Positions 45,077 to 57,387 of a DNA stretch of 64,000 bases are shown piece by piece. Source of the DNA: Spiroplasma corruscae. Its GTDB lineage: Bacteria > Bacillota_I > Bacilli_A > Mycoplasmatales > Mycoplasmataceae. The notes beneath the pieces were generated by a model, which did no database searches, had not been told where the DNA came from, and saw only the letters and a list, made by a program, of their open reading frames with translations. Positions within the stretch are counted from its first letter, which is position 1; each line of letters starts with the position of its first letter. The position numbers and the translations under genes were made by a program. The stretch covers positions 744,001-808,000 of the forward strand of contig NZ_CP022535.1 in assembly GCF_002237575.1 (NCBI RefSeq). Reading direction: 5' to 3'.

Positions 45077-47109
45077 TTATTTTTGTGTTATACGTAAGTA
45101 TAACAATTTAATCATACATAACTTACTTTTGATTTTCAATAAGTTTAGCACTTCTTTAAGTTTTATCTTGTTAAAATATTTTATTAGTTTTTCAAAGTTT
45201 TCAACAAAAAAATTCGCTAAATCCATGTGATCCTTTATTTTATTATTTATATCTAGTGTAATGTTATAAAGACTATTTAACACATCGCTATTACTTGGGA
45301 TATTTTTATTCTTATTTTCATCAAATAAATTTGGTAAAAAGCTTTTTAGACATAAATATTTTGATGATTGAACTATTTTTATTTTTGGACCGAAAAAACC
45401 TTCATATTTCTTAATATACTTTTACTTTCTTCATCCATTTCAATTAAAAAATTCATTGGTAGATGTTGCTTTATTAATTATGGAACGCAACTAAATAAAT
45501 CATACCTTCCATTTAAACTAACTAAATAATAATCATTTAGAATCAATGGTTTAAAGATGTTGTATGTACTTTGTCCTTCAACACAAATTATCTTTTTATA
45601 TTGTTTATATAACTTGTGAAGCTTAATATTATATACCTTCTTCATTATAATTTCATTCATGCTATATTTTTAATTCATAACCTTCTATTCCTTAATAAAA
45701 AACACATTTGTTATTTTTATTTTTCTTAATAAAGAAATAATTTTCAGCATTTGACAGTACAAGGTTTTGTGTTTTAAAATAATTTTACAGTTTATCATTA
45801 ACTAATGATTTAAAAAATTCTACTAATTGGTATCTTAACATTGGGTATAAATAATTACCAGGTTCATCTAATAATATTACTTAATTATAATTATTTGTTT
45901 TTATTATCTTCTAAAAACAAAAACAACTTAAGAAACACAATAAAACCAGCAGATTTATATTCATCAACATTGATACCAATTGAATTTTTCACACTTCTAT
46001 CTCTTAAGTTAATAATAATTCGACTTTTCTCTTTTGATATGTCTAATTCCGTGTTATCAATATTATTATTAAAAATTTTATTGACACTAGAATAAAATTG
46101 CTTAAACTTCTTATGTATAAAATCAAGTTTCGTGTTTAGTAAGTTTCTTGCAAGTTCTTTATCGTACCAATCCATTTTCTCAAAGTCTAATATTTAAATT
46201 TCTAAAATATTAGTAATTTTAAGGAACATTTTTTGATAGAACTAAGTTTATTGTTTTAATATCATCATATTTTATTTCAGCTAATTTACAATTTTTATAA
46301 TCAGACATTATATGCAAGTTAATATAATCATTTTCAATTCCAACAAAACTATTTAGAACTTCATAATCACTACAGTATATGAACTTTCTTAAATTAAAAC
46401 TAATAACTTTTTAATAAATAATCTTTTTGAATATTAGACTTAATTGAATTAAATAACCTTAATATTTCAGGTGATAATAAGAAATCTATAAAGTTCTTTT
46501 AAATATACTTTTTTCAACTTTATCTGATTTATAACTCAATAAATTATTAGTTATTGTTTCATAGCGATTAAATATATCATAATTATTCAAAAATTAATTT
46601 TATTATTAACATCCCTCTAATATAATTTTTATGATCTATTTCACCATCATAAAAATAAGGTACTATAATCTATTGATTATCCTTATCTTTAAAATTAATA
46701 ATATCTTTTTTCTAAAAAAACTCTTTTAAACCAGTTATTAATCTATTTATATAGTTAATTTTCTAATAAAATCTTCTCATCAGAATTTTTATTATTATTT
46801 AATAAATTAAAATATAATTCATACAATATAATTGCAATGTATTTTATATAAAAATTTGTTACCCTAATCTCACAATCAATAAGTAACAATGATTTATAAT
46901 TATATAAATCTACGATACAATCAAATTTGTTAGAAAAATTTATTTCTAATTTTTCATAATTTTTATAATTAAATTATCATATATGGCATTTAAAAATGTT
47001 GATTTACCATTTCATTTGGCCCCATTATAACAATTAAGTTACTTGAAAAATCAATTATCTAATCTTTTTCAAAGTTTGCTAATTCTTTTATTTTTATAAC
47101 AAAATTCAT
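45077..47109 (-). pseudogene. decayed OLD-like AAA ATPase, paralogue of the 47200-49251 gene
   Basis: Fragments in order match the intact neighbour: a start MNFVIKIKELANFEKD followed by TAG; a P-loop split by a frameshift (GPN in one frame, GKSTFLNAIYDNL in another); a middle segment at 45891-46175; Walker B ILLDEPGNYLYP; IKKNK; the segment KKIICVEGQSTYNIF...LNGRYDL (45478-45660); and the C-terminal tail (45077-45283). Several stops and shifts make it non-functional. Its remnant keeps the canonical Walker B Asp-Glu that the intact copy has lost. Confidence 0.85.
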
Positions 47110-47199
47110 TATCTTTTTATTAATATAAACATTAATTATTACTTAATTATCTATATTATATACTTTAATAATTAATTAAAGTTCATTCAAATTAGTATT

Positions 47200-49251
47200 T
47201 TATTCAAAAAGATTAATAATTTCAATAATATAACTCTTATTAATGATATTTTTTAAATTTTCATAATTATTACAAAAATAATCGGTTATTGATTTTCTAC
47301 AATTTTTATCTACCTGACATGAGTTATATAAATTTGAAATATTAATAATAATTTGTTCTTCTTCATCATTAATATTATTAATGTTAAATCCATTTAATAA
47401 ATATTTAATTAACTCCTCTACTTTATTTAAGTATTTAAACTTACATAACTTAACATAACTTAATTTATTTACATATTTATCAAAATAAAATTTGTCTTCT
47501 TGATTTTCTTTATACAAATAATAAATATCTAAGTTAAATTTTTTTAGCTCCAACGATGTATTGATCAAATCATATCTGCCATTTAAAAAAGTTACGTAAT
47601 AATGATTAGGTAGTAACTTTTGTAATATTTTGCAATAATTTACACCTTCTAATAAAATGATTTTTTTATATTTTGAATCCAACTTATCTTTATTCAATTT
47701 ATAGAAATTATTCAATTTATAGTCATAAGAATAATTAAGATTATTTAAATATTTTCTATCTTTATGTATTACATTCTTTCCAAACTTGTTTTTTTTAATA
47801 TAATAATAATTATTTGTAATTATAAAATTCGTACTAGACGTAGCAAATAATATTTTTAAATTATTGTTCGCAACACTATTGATATACTTAATTAAATTAA
47901 TTTGTAAGTTTTTGTCTAGCGATGAGCATATATTATCAATTAATATTATTGGTTTTAGATTTTCTTTTTTTATAAATTCTAAAATAATATATACATTAAA
48001 AAACTCTAATATTGAAGAAGATAAAATAAAATTTCTTTCTTTATATTCATCATTAAAGTATTTAAAACCAATACTAAGAATCCCATCAAAATCATCAAAT
48101 ACCAATCTTACATTTTTTAAATACTCGTATTCATTATCATTATTAAATCCATCTAATAATATGTTTATGAAACTATCAAAAAACAGTCTTAATTTATTTA
48201 TTACTTTGTTTTTAGATTCATTATTATCATTATTAAAATTTAGGGACTCATAAAAAAGTTTCTCATTAATATCTATGGCTCTTAAGAACATAAACTCAAA
48301 ATTATCTTTGCTTCCTTCTGATATTGATTTATGACTAATAAGGCTTCATTCTCTAACAATAAATCTGTTTAAATTTAATATAACTTTGTTATTTATTGTA
48401 GATGTAATTAACTTTTCTTGTGTAGTTGAAAATGTATCTATATTTAATTTTTCAACTTTGTTATCTATAAACTTGATTAATTCTTTAGGTGAAATATTTT
48501 TCCTTAATGTTCTAAATAATTCTAATACTTCCGTCCTTTGTATAAATTCATTAAAAGACTTTCCATAATATTTAATAAAAACTGAGCTATCTATACTAAT
48601 ATTTTTTTTATTATTATATTTACTAATTAAATAGTCATTAATTCATATGCTATTATTTAAGTAATCTAAATAGTTTAAATAATTATTTTGATACATTCTC
48701 TCAATATCTAAATGAAAATTATTATCTATATCATTAGTTATAACTTTATTAATTAAAATATAAAATAAATTATGAAAACCTTTAATCTTTATTAAATAAA
48801 ATCTATTGTTTAAACTATCCATATACAAAAAACCTTCCTTGTATAAAGATTTAAAGTAATTAATAAATAATAAAAACTGATCATTAACTAGTTTTATTAA
48901 ATCAATATTTGATACCCTACTTTTCTTAAATGCATTTAAGTATTCGTTTTCACTAGTAACTATGTAATAAAACTCTAATAAATATCTTAATGTTAATTTA
49001 ATGTAAAAGTCAGATAACTTTTTAGCATCTTTTTCATCTTCGATTTGAAATTTATAAACTTCATTATTTTTAATACTACCTTCAATTTCAATTTCTTTGT
49101 TACTAATTTGATTTATATAACAAAACTCAATTTTATTTAATAGCGTTGTCTTTCCTGATCCACTTGGTCCTAATATAATATTAAGATTATCCTTAAAATT
49201 TATTATTTGGTTTTTTTTAAATCCTTCTACACTATTTATTTTTATTTTCAT
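47200..49251 (-). CDS. OLD-like AAA ATPase with TOPRIM-like C-terminal region, atypical active site
   Basis: 683 residues. Walker A GPSGSGKTT (28-36) near the N-terminus. The Walker B region PIILIDNICSSLDKN has Asn440 in place of the catalytic Glu, and the switch region ILFATSSTNFI has Ser where OLD-type proteins have His. After about residue 530, KKIILLEGVNYCKIL resembles TOPRIM motif I (Glu535-Gly536), with FLNGRYDL further on. OLD-family ATPase-nucleases act in phage defence or DNA repair. This copy may be an ATP-binding but poorly hydrolysing variant. It follows a decayed paralogue and faces the arc operon divergently. Confidence 0.78.
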
Positions 49252-49423
49252 AACTACTCCTTCTAGTGTTTTCTTAATATTATATTAAATATCATTTATT
49301 TGAAATTAACTTTATTAAGTTTAAAAAAAATTTTTTTGAACTAATATTAGTAAACAAAGTATACTTTAAAACTCAATTCATAATGTAAAATTTTTTTCAT
49401 AATTAATTTAGAAACGGAAAATT

Positions 49424-49517
49424 TACTAATTTAGTTTAACAAGGTTTATAATTTTTCTTGGAGTTGACATATATAAATTTGGTTAATTGTTAACCCAATT
49501 AAAGTAGGAGGTACTTT
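49424..49517 (+). promoter_or_regulatory. arc operon promoter region
   Basis: TATAAT at 49447-49452 is the best -10; its -35 is weak. A TTGACA at 49464-49469 has only TTGTTA at the right distance. AGTAGGAGGT (49505-49514) is a strong ribosome site for arcA. Confidence 0.4.
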
Positions 49518-50717
49518 ATGGCAAAAGAATATTCAATTAATGTCTATTCTGAAATAGGAAATCTTAGAACTGTCTTGTTACATAGACCGGGAAATGAGTT
49601 AGAAAACTTATCACCTGATTTATTAGAAAGATTATTATTTGATGACACACCTGACTTAATCGTCGCACAACAAGAACACGATGTATTTGCGGAGGAGTTA
49701 ACTAAAAACGGAGTTGAAGTTTTATATATTGAGAAACTAGTAGAAGAAGTTATTACTGGGTCTCCAAAACTGAGAACTTCTTTGATTAATACATTTTTAT
49801 TAGAATCAGATTGTAAAACTGAGTATTTAGAAATAATAAGAAAGTACTTTGAGAAAATGAATAATAAAGAACTGGTAGATAAAATGATTGCTGGTATCAC
49901 AAAACATGAAGTTGATATTAACGATGATGATAATTACCCATTAGTAATTGATCCCTTACCAAATATTTTATTTCAAAGAGACCCGTTTGCATCAATAGGA
50001 AATGGAGCAACAATAAATCACATGTTTACTACTACAAGAAGAAGAGAAACTTTATTTATTGATATGGTTTTAAAAAATCATCCAAGATTTGTTAACAAGG
50101 TAAATTTTTGATATGAAAGAAATGAAAATAATAATATTGAGGGCGGAGATATTCTTGTATTAAATAAAAATACTTTAATAATTGGTGCATCACAAAGAAC
50201 TAACATGGAAGCCATAAAAAGTATTGCAGAAAGAATTATAAAAGATGATTCAATATCATATAAAAAAGTTATAGCATTGGAACTAAAAACAAAAAACAGA
50301 GCATTTATGCATTTGGATACAGTCTTTACAAATGTTGATTATGATAAATTTATTGCTCACCCACTTATATTTGAAAATATGGATGAATTCAAAATATTTG
50401 AGTTTAGCGATGAAGGTATGAAAAAAATTGAAAAAAGACTTGAAGAATATCTAAGTGAGCAAGTAGGTAAAAAAGTACAATTTATAAAATGTGGTGGTGA
50501 TGACCCAATTGCTCAAGCAAGAGAACAATGGAATGACGGAACTAATGTTTTAACAATTAAACCAGGTGAAGTTATCGCTTATTCAAGAAATCATATCACT
50601 GTTAATAAATTAAAAGAAGCAGGAGTAAAAGTTCATGAAATTGCTTCATCTGAATTATCAAGAGGACGTGGTGGACCAAGATGTATGTCAATGCCAATAT
50701 GAAGAGAAGATATTTAG
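49518..50717 (+). CDS. arcA: arginine deiminase
   Basis: Hydrolyses arginine to citrulline and ammonia, first step of the ATP-yielding arginine pathway. 399 residues. Conserved [31 protein letters not shown], and the catalytic Cys389 in [10 protein letters not shown]. Trp occurs as TGA twice, once two residues after the catalytic motif, so the standard code would cut off the end. First gene of arcA-argF-yfcC-arcC. Confidence 0.97.
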
Positions 50718-50739
50718 AAAAAATGTTAGGAGAAAAATA

Positions 50740-51744
50740 ATGGCAATTAATTTAAAAGGACGTAATTTTTTAAAACTCTTAGATTTTTCACAAAGAGAAA
50801 TATATTATTTATTAGATCTTTCAAAACAATTAAAAGAAGCGAAATATACAGGAACAGAAAGAAAACAACTTGAGGGTAAAACAGTTGCCCTAATATTTCA
50901 AAAAGACTCAACTAGAACAAGATGTGCTTTTGAAGTAGGAGCTGCCGATTTAGGTATGAACTCAGTTTATCTTGGTCCAAGTGGAAGTCAATTTGGTAAA
51001 AAAGAATCAGTTGAAGATAGCGCTAAAGTTTTAGGAAGAATGTTTGATGGAATACAATTTCGTGGTTTTAAACAATCAGATGTAGAAAATTTAGCCAAAT
51101 ACTCTGGAGTTCCTGTGTGAAATGGTTTAACAGATGAATGACACCCTACTCAAATGTTAGCAGATATAATGACAATACAAGAGGCAAAAGGTATTAAAAA
51201 AGTTCAAGGAATAAAACTTGTTTACTTTGGAGATTGTAGATTTAATATGGCAAACAGTTATATGGTTGTTTGCGCAAAATTAGGTATGAATTTTATAGGA
51301 TGTGCCCCTAAAAACTTATGACCAAATGATGATTTATTAAAACAATGTAAAGAAATTGCTAAATTAAATGGTGGATCAATTGAAATGACAATCGATCATA
51401 CTTTAGCTGCTTATGATGCGGATGTAATTGCAACAGACGTGTGGGTATCAATGGGTGAAGATTCAAAAATGTGAGGGTCTAGAATTAAAGAATTAAAGAA
51501 CTATCAAGTAAATATGGAGAAAATTAAGCAAGCTAAAGATGATGTTATTTTCTTGCATTGTTTACCAAGTTTTCATGATGATAAAACTGAAGTAGCACAA
51601 GAAGTTATAAAAAATTTTGGTGGTAATGGTGAATTAGAAGTAACCGATGAAGTATTCAACTCAAAATACTCATATGTTTTTGAAGAAGCGGAAAATCGTC
51701 TCCATACTATTAAAGCGGTAATGTTAGCAACAATCCGAGGATAA
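50740..51744 (+). CDS. argF: ornithine carbamoyltransferase (catabolic)
   Basis: Converts citrulline and phosphate to ornithine and carbamoyl phosphate in the arginine deiminase pathway. 334 residues. Carbamoyl-phosphate site STRTR (57-61), HPTQMLAD, and ornithine-site HCLP near residue 260. TTAGGAGAAAAATA precedes ATG 50740. Several TGA Trp. Called arcB in many genomes; the context makes the catabolic role clear. Confidence 0.97.
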
Positions 51745-51769
51745 TACTAATTAGATAAAGGAGAAAATA

Positions 51770-53263
51770 ATGGATGATAAAAAAATAAAAAAAAAGTTTA
51801 AGTTTAGATTACCAACTGCTTTTACAATCCTATTAATTATTACATTATTAGTTATAATAATTTCTTGAATACCTGGCACTACAAGTGATTGAATTGATGA
51901 TGACGGAACCCTACACAAGGGAGGTCCCGCTGGAATATTTGACCTTTTTATTGCTCCGATGCACGGTTTTAGTAATAAAGTAGATGTAATTATATTTATA
52001 TTAGTACTAGGAGGATTTCTAGGAATAATAATCGAATCAAAAGCTTTAGATGCAGGAATTGGTAGGTTAGTAAAAAAAATGAAGGGTCATGAAATATGAA
52101 TAATACCAATAATAATGATATTGTTTTCAATTGGTGGAACAGTATATGGTATGGGAGAAGAGACAATTGCCTTATATCCAGTAATAATACCTGTATTATT
52201 AGCAGCGGGTTTTGATACAATAACCGCTATTTTAACTATATTATTTGGAGCTGGTATTGGAGTTGTAGGTTCAACTTTAAACCCATTTGTTATACAAATT
52301 GCAGTTGATAATGCACACATTGATGGATTAGGATCTTCAACAGGAATCATTTGAAGATTTATTTCTTGATTTCTTTTAACTAGTGGAGGAGTTGCGTTTG
52401 TAATTTGATATGCAACTAGAGTAAGAAAAGACCCATCTAAATCTCCTATTTTTAGTAATAAGAATATACTTGAAAAAATGTTCTCTATATCGCAAGACCT
52501 ACCTGCTTATACTAAAAAAAGAAAAGTTATTATTACAATATTCTCATTAACTTTCATTATTATGATATTTTCTTTAATTGCGTGAAGCCAATTTGGGGTA
52601 TCAATATTCGAAAAAATGACCAAATCAGTAAGTGAGAATGCGCCATATATTGCAAGATTTTATGAATCAATTGGTAATTGATATTTCTTAGAAATATCAG
52701 CATTATTTTTTATAGCATCGATTATTATAGGCTTTATTGATTGAAAAGGAGAAGAAAATCTTGTTAATAGCTTTATCAGAGGTTCTGCAGATATACTTTC
52801 TGTTTGTATTGTAATTGCCTTTGCTGCTGGTATTGGATTTATAATGAGTGAAACAGGAATGCAACATTCTCTGGTAAATGGTTTATCAAAACCTTTATCA
52901 GGATTAGGTAAAACAGGATTTATTATATTAGTATTTATATTCTTCCTGTTAATTTCCATAGTTTTACCATCAACTTCTGGATTTGCAACAGCTGTTTTTC
53001 CTATCTTAGGTCCGGTTGCTAATGGTGTAACAATTGGATTAACATCAGGGACTATTACAGCATTCTCATTTGCAAATGGAATTATAAACCTAATTTCTCC
53101 AACTAGTGCTATATTAATGGCGGCTTTATCAATATCTAAAGTATCTTATGATAAATTTATAAAAGCAAGTTGACCATTGATAACAGGACTATTATTTACA
53201 TCTGTATTATTACTTGCTATTGGGACATTATTACCAATCGCTAATAATAGCCCATGATTTTAA
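51770..53263 (+). CDS. YfcC-family membrane transporter, likely arginine/ornithine exchanger
   Basis: 497 residues, about 12 membrane segments. The repeated GGTVYGMGEETIALYPVIIP and STLNPFVIQIAVDNA regions and VLPSTSGFATAVFPILGPVA are characteristic of the YfcC/C4-dicarboxylate carrier family. Members inside arc operons probably swap arginine for ornithine, taking the place of ArcD; that role is inferred from position. Eight or so TGA Trp. AAAGGAGAAAATA precedes the ATG. Confidence 0.88.
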
Positions 53264-53276
53264 AAGAGGTAAAGGT

Positions 53277-54200
53277 ATGAAAAGAATTGTAGTAGCTCTT
53301 GGGGGTAATGCACTTGGAAATACTCCTGAAGAACAAGAAGAGATTGTCAAAAAAACTGCTATATCAATGGTTGATATAATTGAACAAGGTTATGAACTTG
53401 TTATTGCACATGGTAATGGACCGCAAGTTGGAATGATAAATAATGCATTTGAAGAGGCACATAAAATTAATAATAACATTCCAATCATGCCTTTTCCTGA
53501 ATGTGGTGCGATGTCACAGTCATATATTGGTTTTCATTTACAAAATGCAATAAAAAATGAGCTTAATAAGAGAAACATAAATAAAAACATTGTTACAATT
53601 GTAACTCAAGTAGAAGTAGACAAAAATGATAATGCATTTCTAAATCCAACTAAACCAATTGGACCATTTTATACTGAATTAGAAGCAACAAAATTATCAA
53701 AAGAAAATGGTTTTATTATAAAAGAGGATTCAGGAAGAGGATGAAGAAGAGTTATCGCTTCTCCAACACCAATTAACATTATTGAAAAAGATGTTGTAAA
53801 AGAACTTATTGAGCTAAATAATATTATAATCACAGTTGGTGGTGGTGGAATTCCAGTAATTAATTTTGAAAATAAGTTAAAAAAAGTATCAGCAGTCATT
53901 GATAAAGATTTTGCTAGTGCTAAATTAGCTTTAGATATAGACGCTGATTGTTTACTGATATTAACAGCAGTACCACAAGTTGCAATTAACTTTGGTAAAA
54001 GTAATCAAAAAAACTTATCAAGTATGATGATAAGTCAAGCTGAAAAATATATTGAAGAAGGCCAATTTGCACCTGGTAGCATGTTGCCAAAAGTAAAGGC
54101 GGCTATAAATTTTGCAAAAAATAATAAGATTTCTATAATAGCAGATCTTAATAATGTATTAGGAGCGTTAAATGGCGACTCAGGCACAAAAATTTATTAA
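53277..54200 (+). CDS. arcC: carbamate kinase
   Basis: Transfers phosphate from carbamoyl phosphate to ADP, the ATP-yielding last step of arginine breakdown. 307 residues. ALGGNALG, AHGNGPQVG, VTQVEVD, ITVGGGGIPV and DKDFASAKLA are family motifs. One TGA Trp (SGRGWRRV). AGAGGTAAAGGT precedes the ATG; it follows the transporter by 13 bases and ends the operon. Confidence 0.97.
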
Positions 54201-54212
54201 ATGTCTTATTCA

Positions 54213-54247
54213 AAAAAATTCCTAAATCGTTAGGAATTTTTATTTTT
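54213..54247 (+). terminator. intrinsic terminator of the arc operon
   Basis: AAAAATTCCTAA/TTAGGAATTTTT stem with a four-base loop and T tract, 15 bases after arcC. The A-rich 5' flank may also serve the convergent gene ending at 54255. Confidence 0.88.
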
Positions 54248-54254
54248 AAAATCT

Positions 54255-54926
54255 TTATAATATCTTTTGCAAACTTTTATAAATTGTATAAAAGTCATTT
54301 CCCAGAATTACTATATAATCTTTAAATCTTATATAACCACAGCTTTTAGAGTATTTACTAATTTCATTCTTATTAGGATATCAAAAGTTATTTTTTTTGA
54401 TTTTAATTTTAAATTGGTTATCATCGTCATTAGATAAATAAATTATATTTGATAATAAAATGGAGTAAAATAATTTCTTAGCTTGTGTATTTAGAATGTT
54501 CAATTTAGTAATTAAATTTTTAAATAAGCTATCAATTATATTATTATAATCGAAATTATTATCAAGTAACTCTGAGTACTTAATTTCATAAACTTCTTTT
54601 ATATCTTTTACTTTTGTTATAATGTCAAATGATAAAAGTACATCTATATATTGTCTAATAGCCGATTTTGAATAACCACTAGTTTGTAATTTTTTTGTCG
54701 GTGTAACATCAAAACTTCCATTTCTTAAATAAAATTTATTCTGATTAAATATTTTATTTACTTGTATATATTTTTCCCTTTTATCTTTTGAGATTAATTG
54801 TAATTTAAAACAAAAATTTTCAACAATGCCAACAACATCAGTTTTAATCTTTCAGTAACTAAATCCTTCAAGGTTTTCAAATAAATCAATTATTTCTTGA
54901 ATTGTATTAGATGTTATAGATTTCAT
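54255..54926 (-). CDS. winged-helix-like hypothetical protein, last gene of the HEPN-DUF262 unit
   Basis: 223 residues. About residues 75-115 (KKLQTSGYSKSAIRQYIDVL...ITKVKDIKEVYEI) look like a winged helix-turn-helix; the remainder is helical and unassigned. Its start lies 20 bases inside the end of the HEPN-DUF262-DUF1524 gene, so it is translationally coupled to it. Two TGA Trp. A role as regulator or subunit of that nuclease is inferred from coupling only. Confidence 0.7.
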
Positions 54927-57387
54927 TTACTATTATTGAAGCTATTTTAGAACTTCTTTCATCTATGTCATCAAATGTAAATTGATCTATTGTTAATAAG
55001 TTAGCATTATTATATCCATATGGAACCTTTGCAAGTCTTGAATCAGTATCTTTATAACTTTTTTGTTTTACTTGGAAAGAGCTGTTTTTAATTTCTGAGT
55101 TATTTGGTAAGTCCAATAGGAGTAAATTACCAATTTTATCTAATCTTTCTTTGTATTTATCCTCTAAAACTTTATTTCAAGGTTTACCACCAGATAACAT
55201 ATTTTTTCAATCGCTTGATAAAGTTTGAGGGACAATATGTTCTAAAGAAGTCTTCCCGAAGGAAATATTTTGATTAGCCTTTGTCCTTGAATTCATTCAG
55301 AACTGTTCTAATCTAGACAAAAATACATTAGCAAGTGGTACATTTTGTACTTTTTGGTTTTTAAATGAATTTATAATTTCTTCTTTTGTTGGTAAAGTTA
55401 GTTCCTGTGATAATGAATAATCTTCATTTAACTTATCGAACTTAGCATCTCCTGAGAATCAATTCTTTATTAAAAGTGGTAAGTTTTTTTTAAATTCATT
55501 TGAATGTTCAAATGTTTTTAAGTATTTAATAAGTTTGATGAATGTAGATTCTTTGAAAGATTGCCCTGTACCTCTAGTTTGAACTAATAAAGAAGATCAT
55601 TTTTCAATTTCAAATAAACAATCTCTTAAGAACTCCTTATTATATAAAGAAATTCTTCTATCGTCTGGATTTCAGGTTTTATCAGAATAAATATCTACTA
55701 AATAAAATATTAATAGTGAAAAATCTTTATGAGATAAGTTCTTTAATATATCACCAAATTCATAAAACTCATTTGATGAAGATTCATAAAGATTACCAAT
55801 CCTTACTACTTTAAATACATGAAAATATCTACCTAAATCAGAACAAAGAGCTAAATATCCCTTTTCACTTAGGTTACTATCTTTATAAAATCTTTTAAAA
55901 TTCTTTAATAAGCTTTTTTTATTTTTTTGTATTTTAAATTTAATTAAATCTTTATTATCGTTTATTGCATCAAGATAAGTTATTAAGTTAAATAAAAATT
56001 CTTCATATTTTTTATTATCTTCATCTAGTGATTTTTTTACTCCGTTTTTTAATATAGGCATTTTAAAATACTTAGTTAATTCTGGAACCAACTCATTAGA
56101 TTTAATTTTAAACACTTTCTCATCAATACTATTAAATATATAATTTTTTATCATATCAAAAGTATCTAAGTCTTTACCTTTGGAGTTTAAGTTTTCAAAA
56201 ATTTCCATCTCATTATTATTTTCATTATTGTCAAAAACAATAAAAGATATAATAAATTTATTATAATAATACTCATAAATCTTTTCGAGATTTTCAATGC
56301 TTAAGTTTTTTAAACTATTATAAAAATAATAATAATTATCTAATATTTGATTCTTACTTAATTTATGTCTTAACTCTTCTTCAAATTCATTTCTATTACT
56401 ATAGCCTCTAAGAATTAAATTTATGCTATCTGTTGCATTTCTTTTATCTGAAGCAAAGTTTCTGTACTTTTCGTTAATTCTTTTGGGTGAATAAATTCCA
56501 TTTTCTTTATAGTTAAATAAATATTCAAGTTCATCCGGAATGCTAAACATATAATCATAATCTTCAGGATCTGCACTTTTCATAATATCATAAATAGCTT
56601 TAAATAAAATTAGTGAAGTAGTTACTCTTTGTTGACCATCAATAAGTTTTATATCTAGTTTACTATTATCAATTAACGAAACTTCATATTTACAAGCTAT
56701 TGTACCAAAATAAATTAGTTCATTAGATTCTGATTTATCAATTACTTGATCTAAAAGTTCTGAACATTCTTCAGGTGTTCATCTATAATCTCTTTGGTAT
56801 GGTGGTATTGTAAATAACTTATTTTTATCCAATACTAATTTGCCAATTGGAGTTTTGTAAATGTTTATTTGTGGGTCATCAAAAAACTTTTCTTCTTCAT
56901 CTCTTATATTTTTATGACTTGATTTTACAAAATAAATATTTTCATCAAATGTTTTAACTTCAATATCTTTTCCATCTATTTCTATTACAAAGTAATTAAT
57001 AATAGATTTAAGATTTTTCAAAATTGTTACACATTGTAAAAATGACGGTTTACTTTGTTCAACATTTATATCATCTTTTGGGGCATGGAACCTTGAGTTT
57101 CTTTCAAACATTATATAATCTAAGAAATTTAGTATTCTACCTTCAATTTTTTTTTGTTTTCGATCCATAAACATTGACCTTAGCATATTCTTCATTTCAC
57201 CAAGTTTTCTTAACTCTTTTAAACTTAACAACTCTTTTAGATACTCTTCTAAAAATGTATATGACTCAATTAATACACCATTATAGTCTTCATCAACAAT
57301 CAATAGGTCTTCAAGAGTACTCATTCTTTCTATAATTCACTTGTATTCATAATAGTCTTCTAAAAATTTAAAATTATTACTTATCAT
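54907..57387 (-). CDS. HEPN-like + DUF262 + DUF1524 nuclease (GmrSD-like)
   Basis: 826 residues. Domains in order: an N-terminal helical domain (about 25-135) with ERNSRFH at 94-100, i.e. the R-x4-H motif of HEPN ribonucleases; a DUF262/GmrS domain with IPPYQRDYRW (193-202) and LIDGQQRVTT (DGQQR 249-253, nucleotide-dependent); and a C-terminal DUF1524/GmrD HNH-type nuclease with LEHIVPQ (His717) and IGNLLLLDLPNNSEI. GmrSD-type proteins are modification-dependent restriction systems. The start is ATG 57385-57387 (GGAGAAAATA before it), overlapping the methyltransferase gene by 11 bases. Several TGA Trp join the parts into one frame. Confidence 0.87.

Noticed and set aside
47864-48253. 129-codon plus-strand frame opposite the ATPase gene
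   Set aside because: Antisense to a better supported 683-residue protein, with no start signals of its own.
49464-49469. TTGACA as -35 of the arc operon
   Set aside because: No acceptable -10 at 16-18 bases; only TTGTTA is there, so I kept the region as an uncertain promoter.
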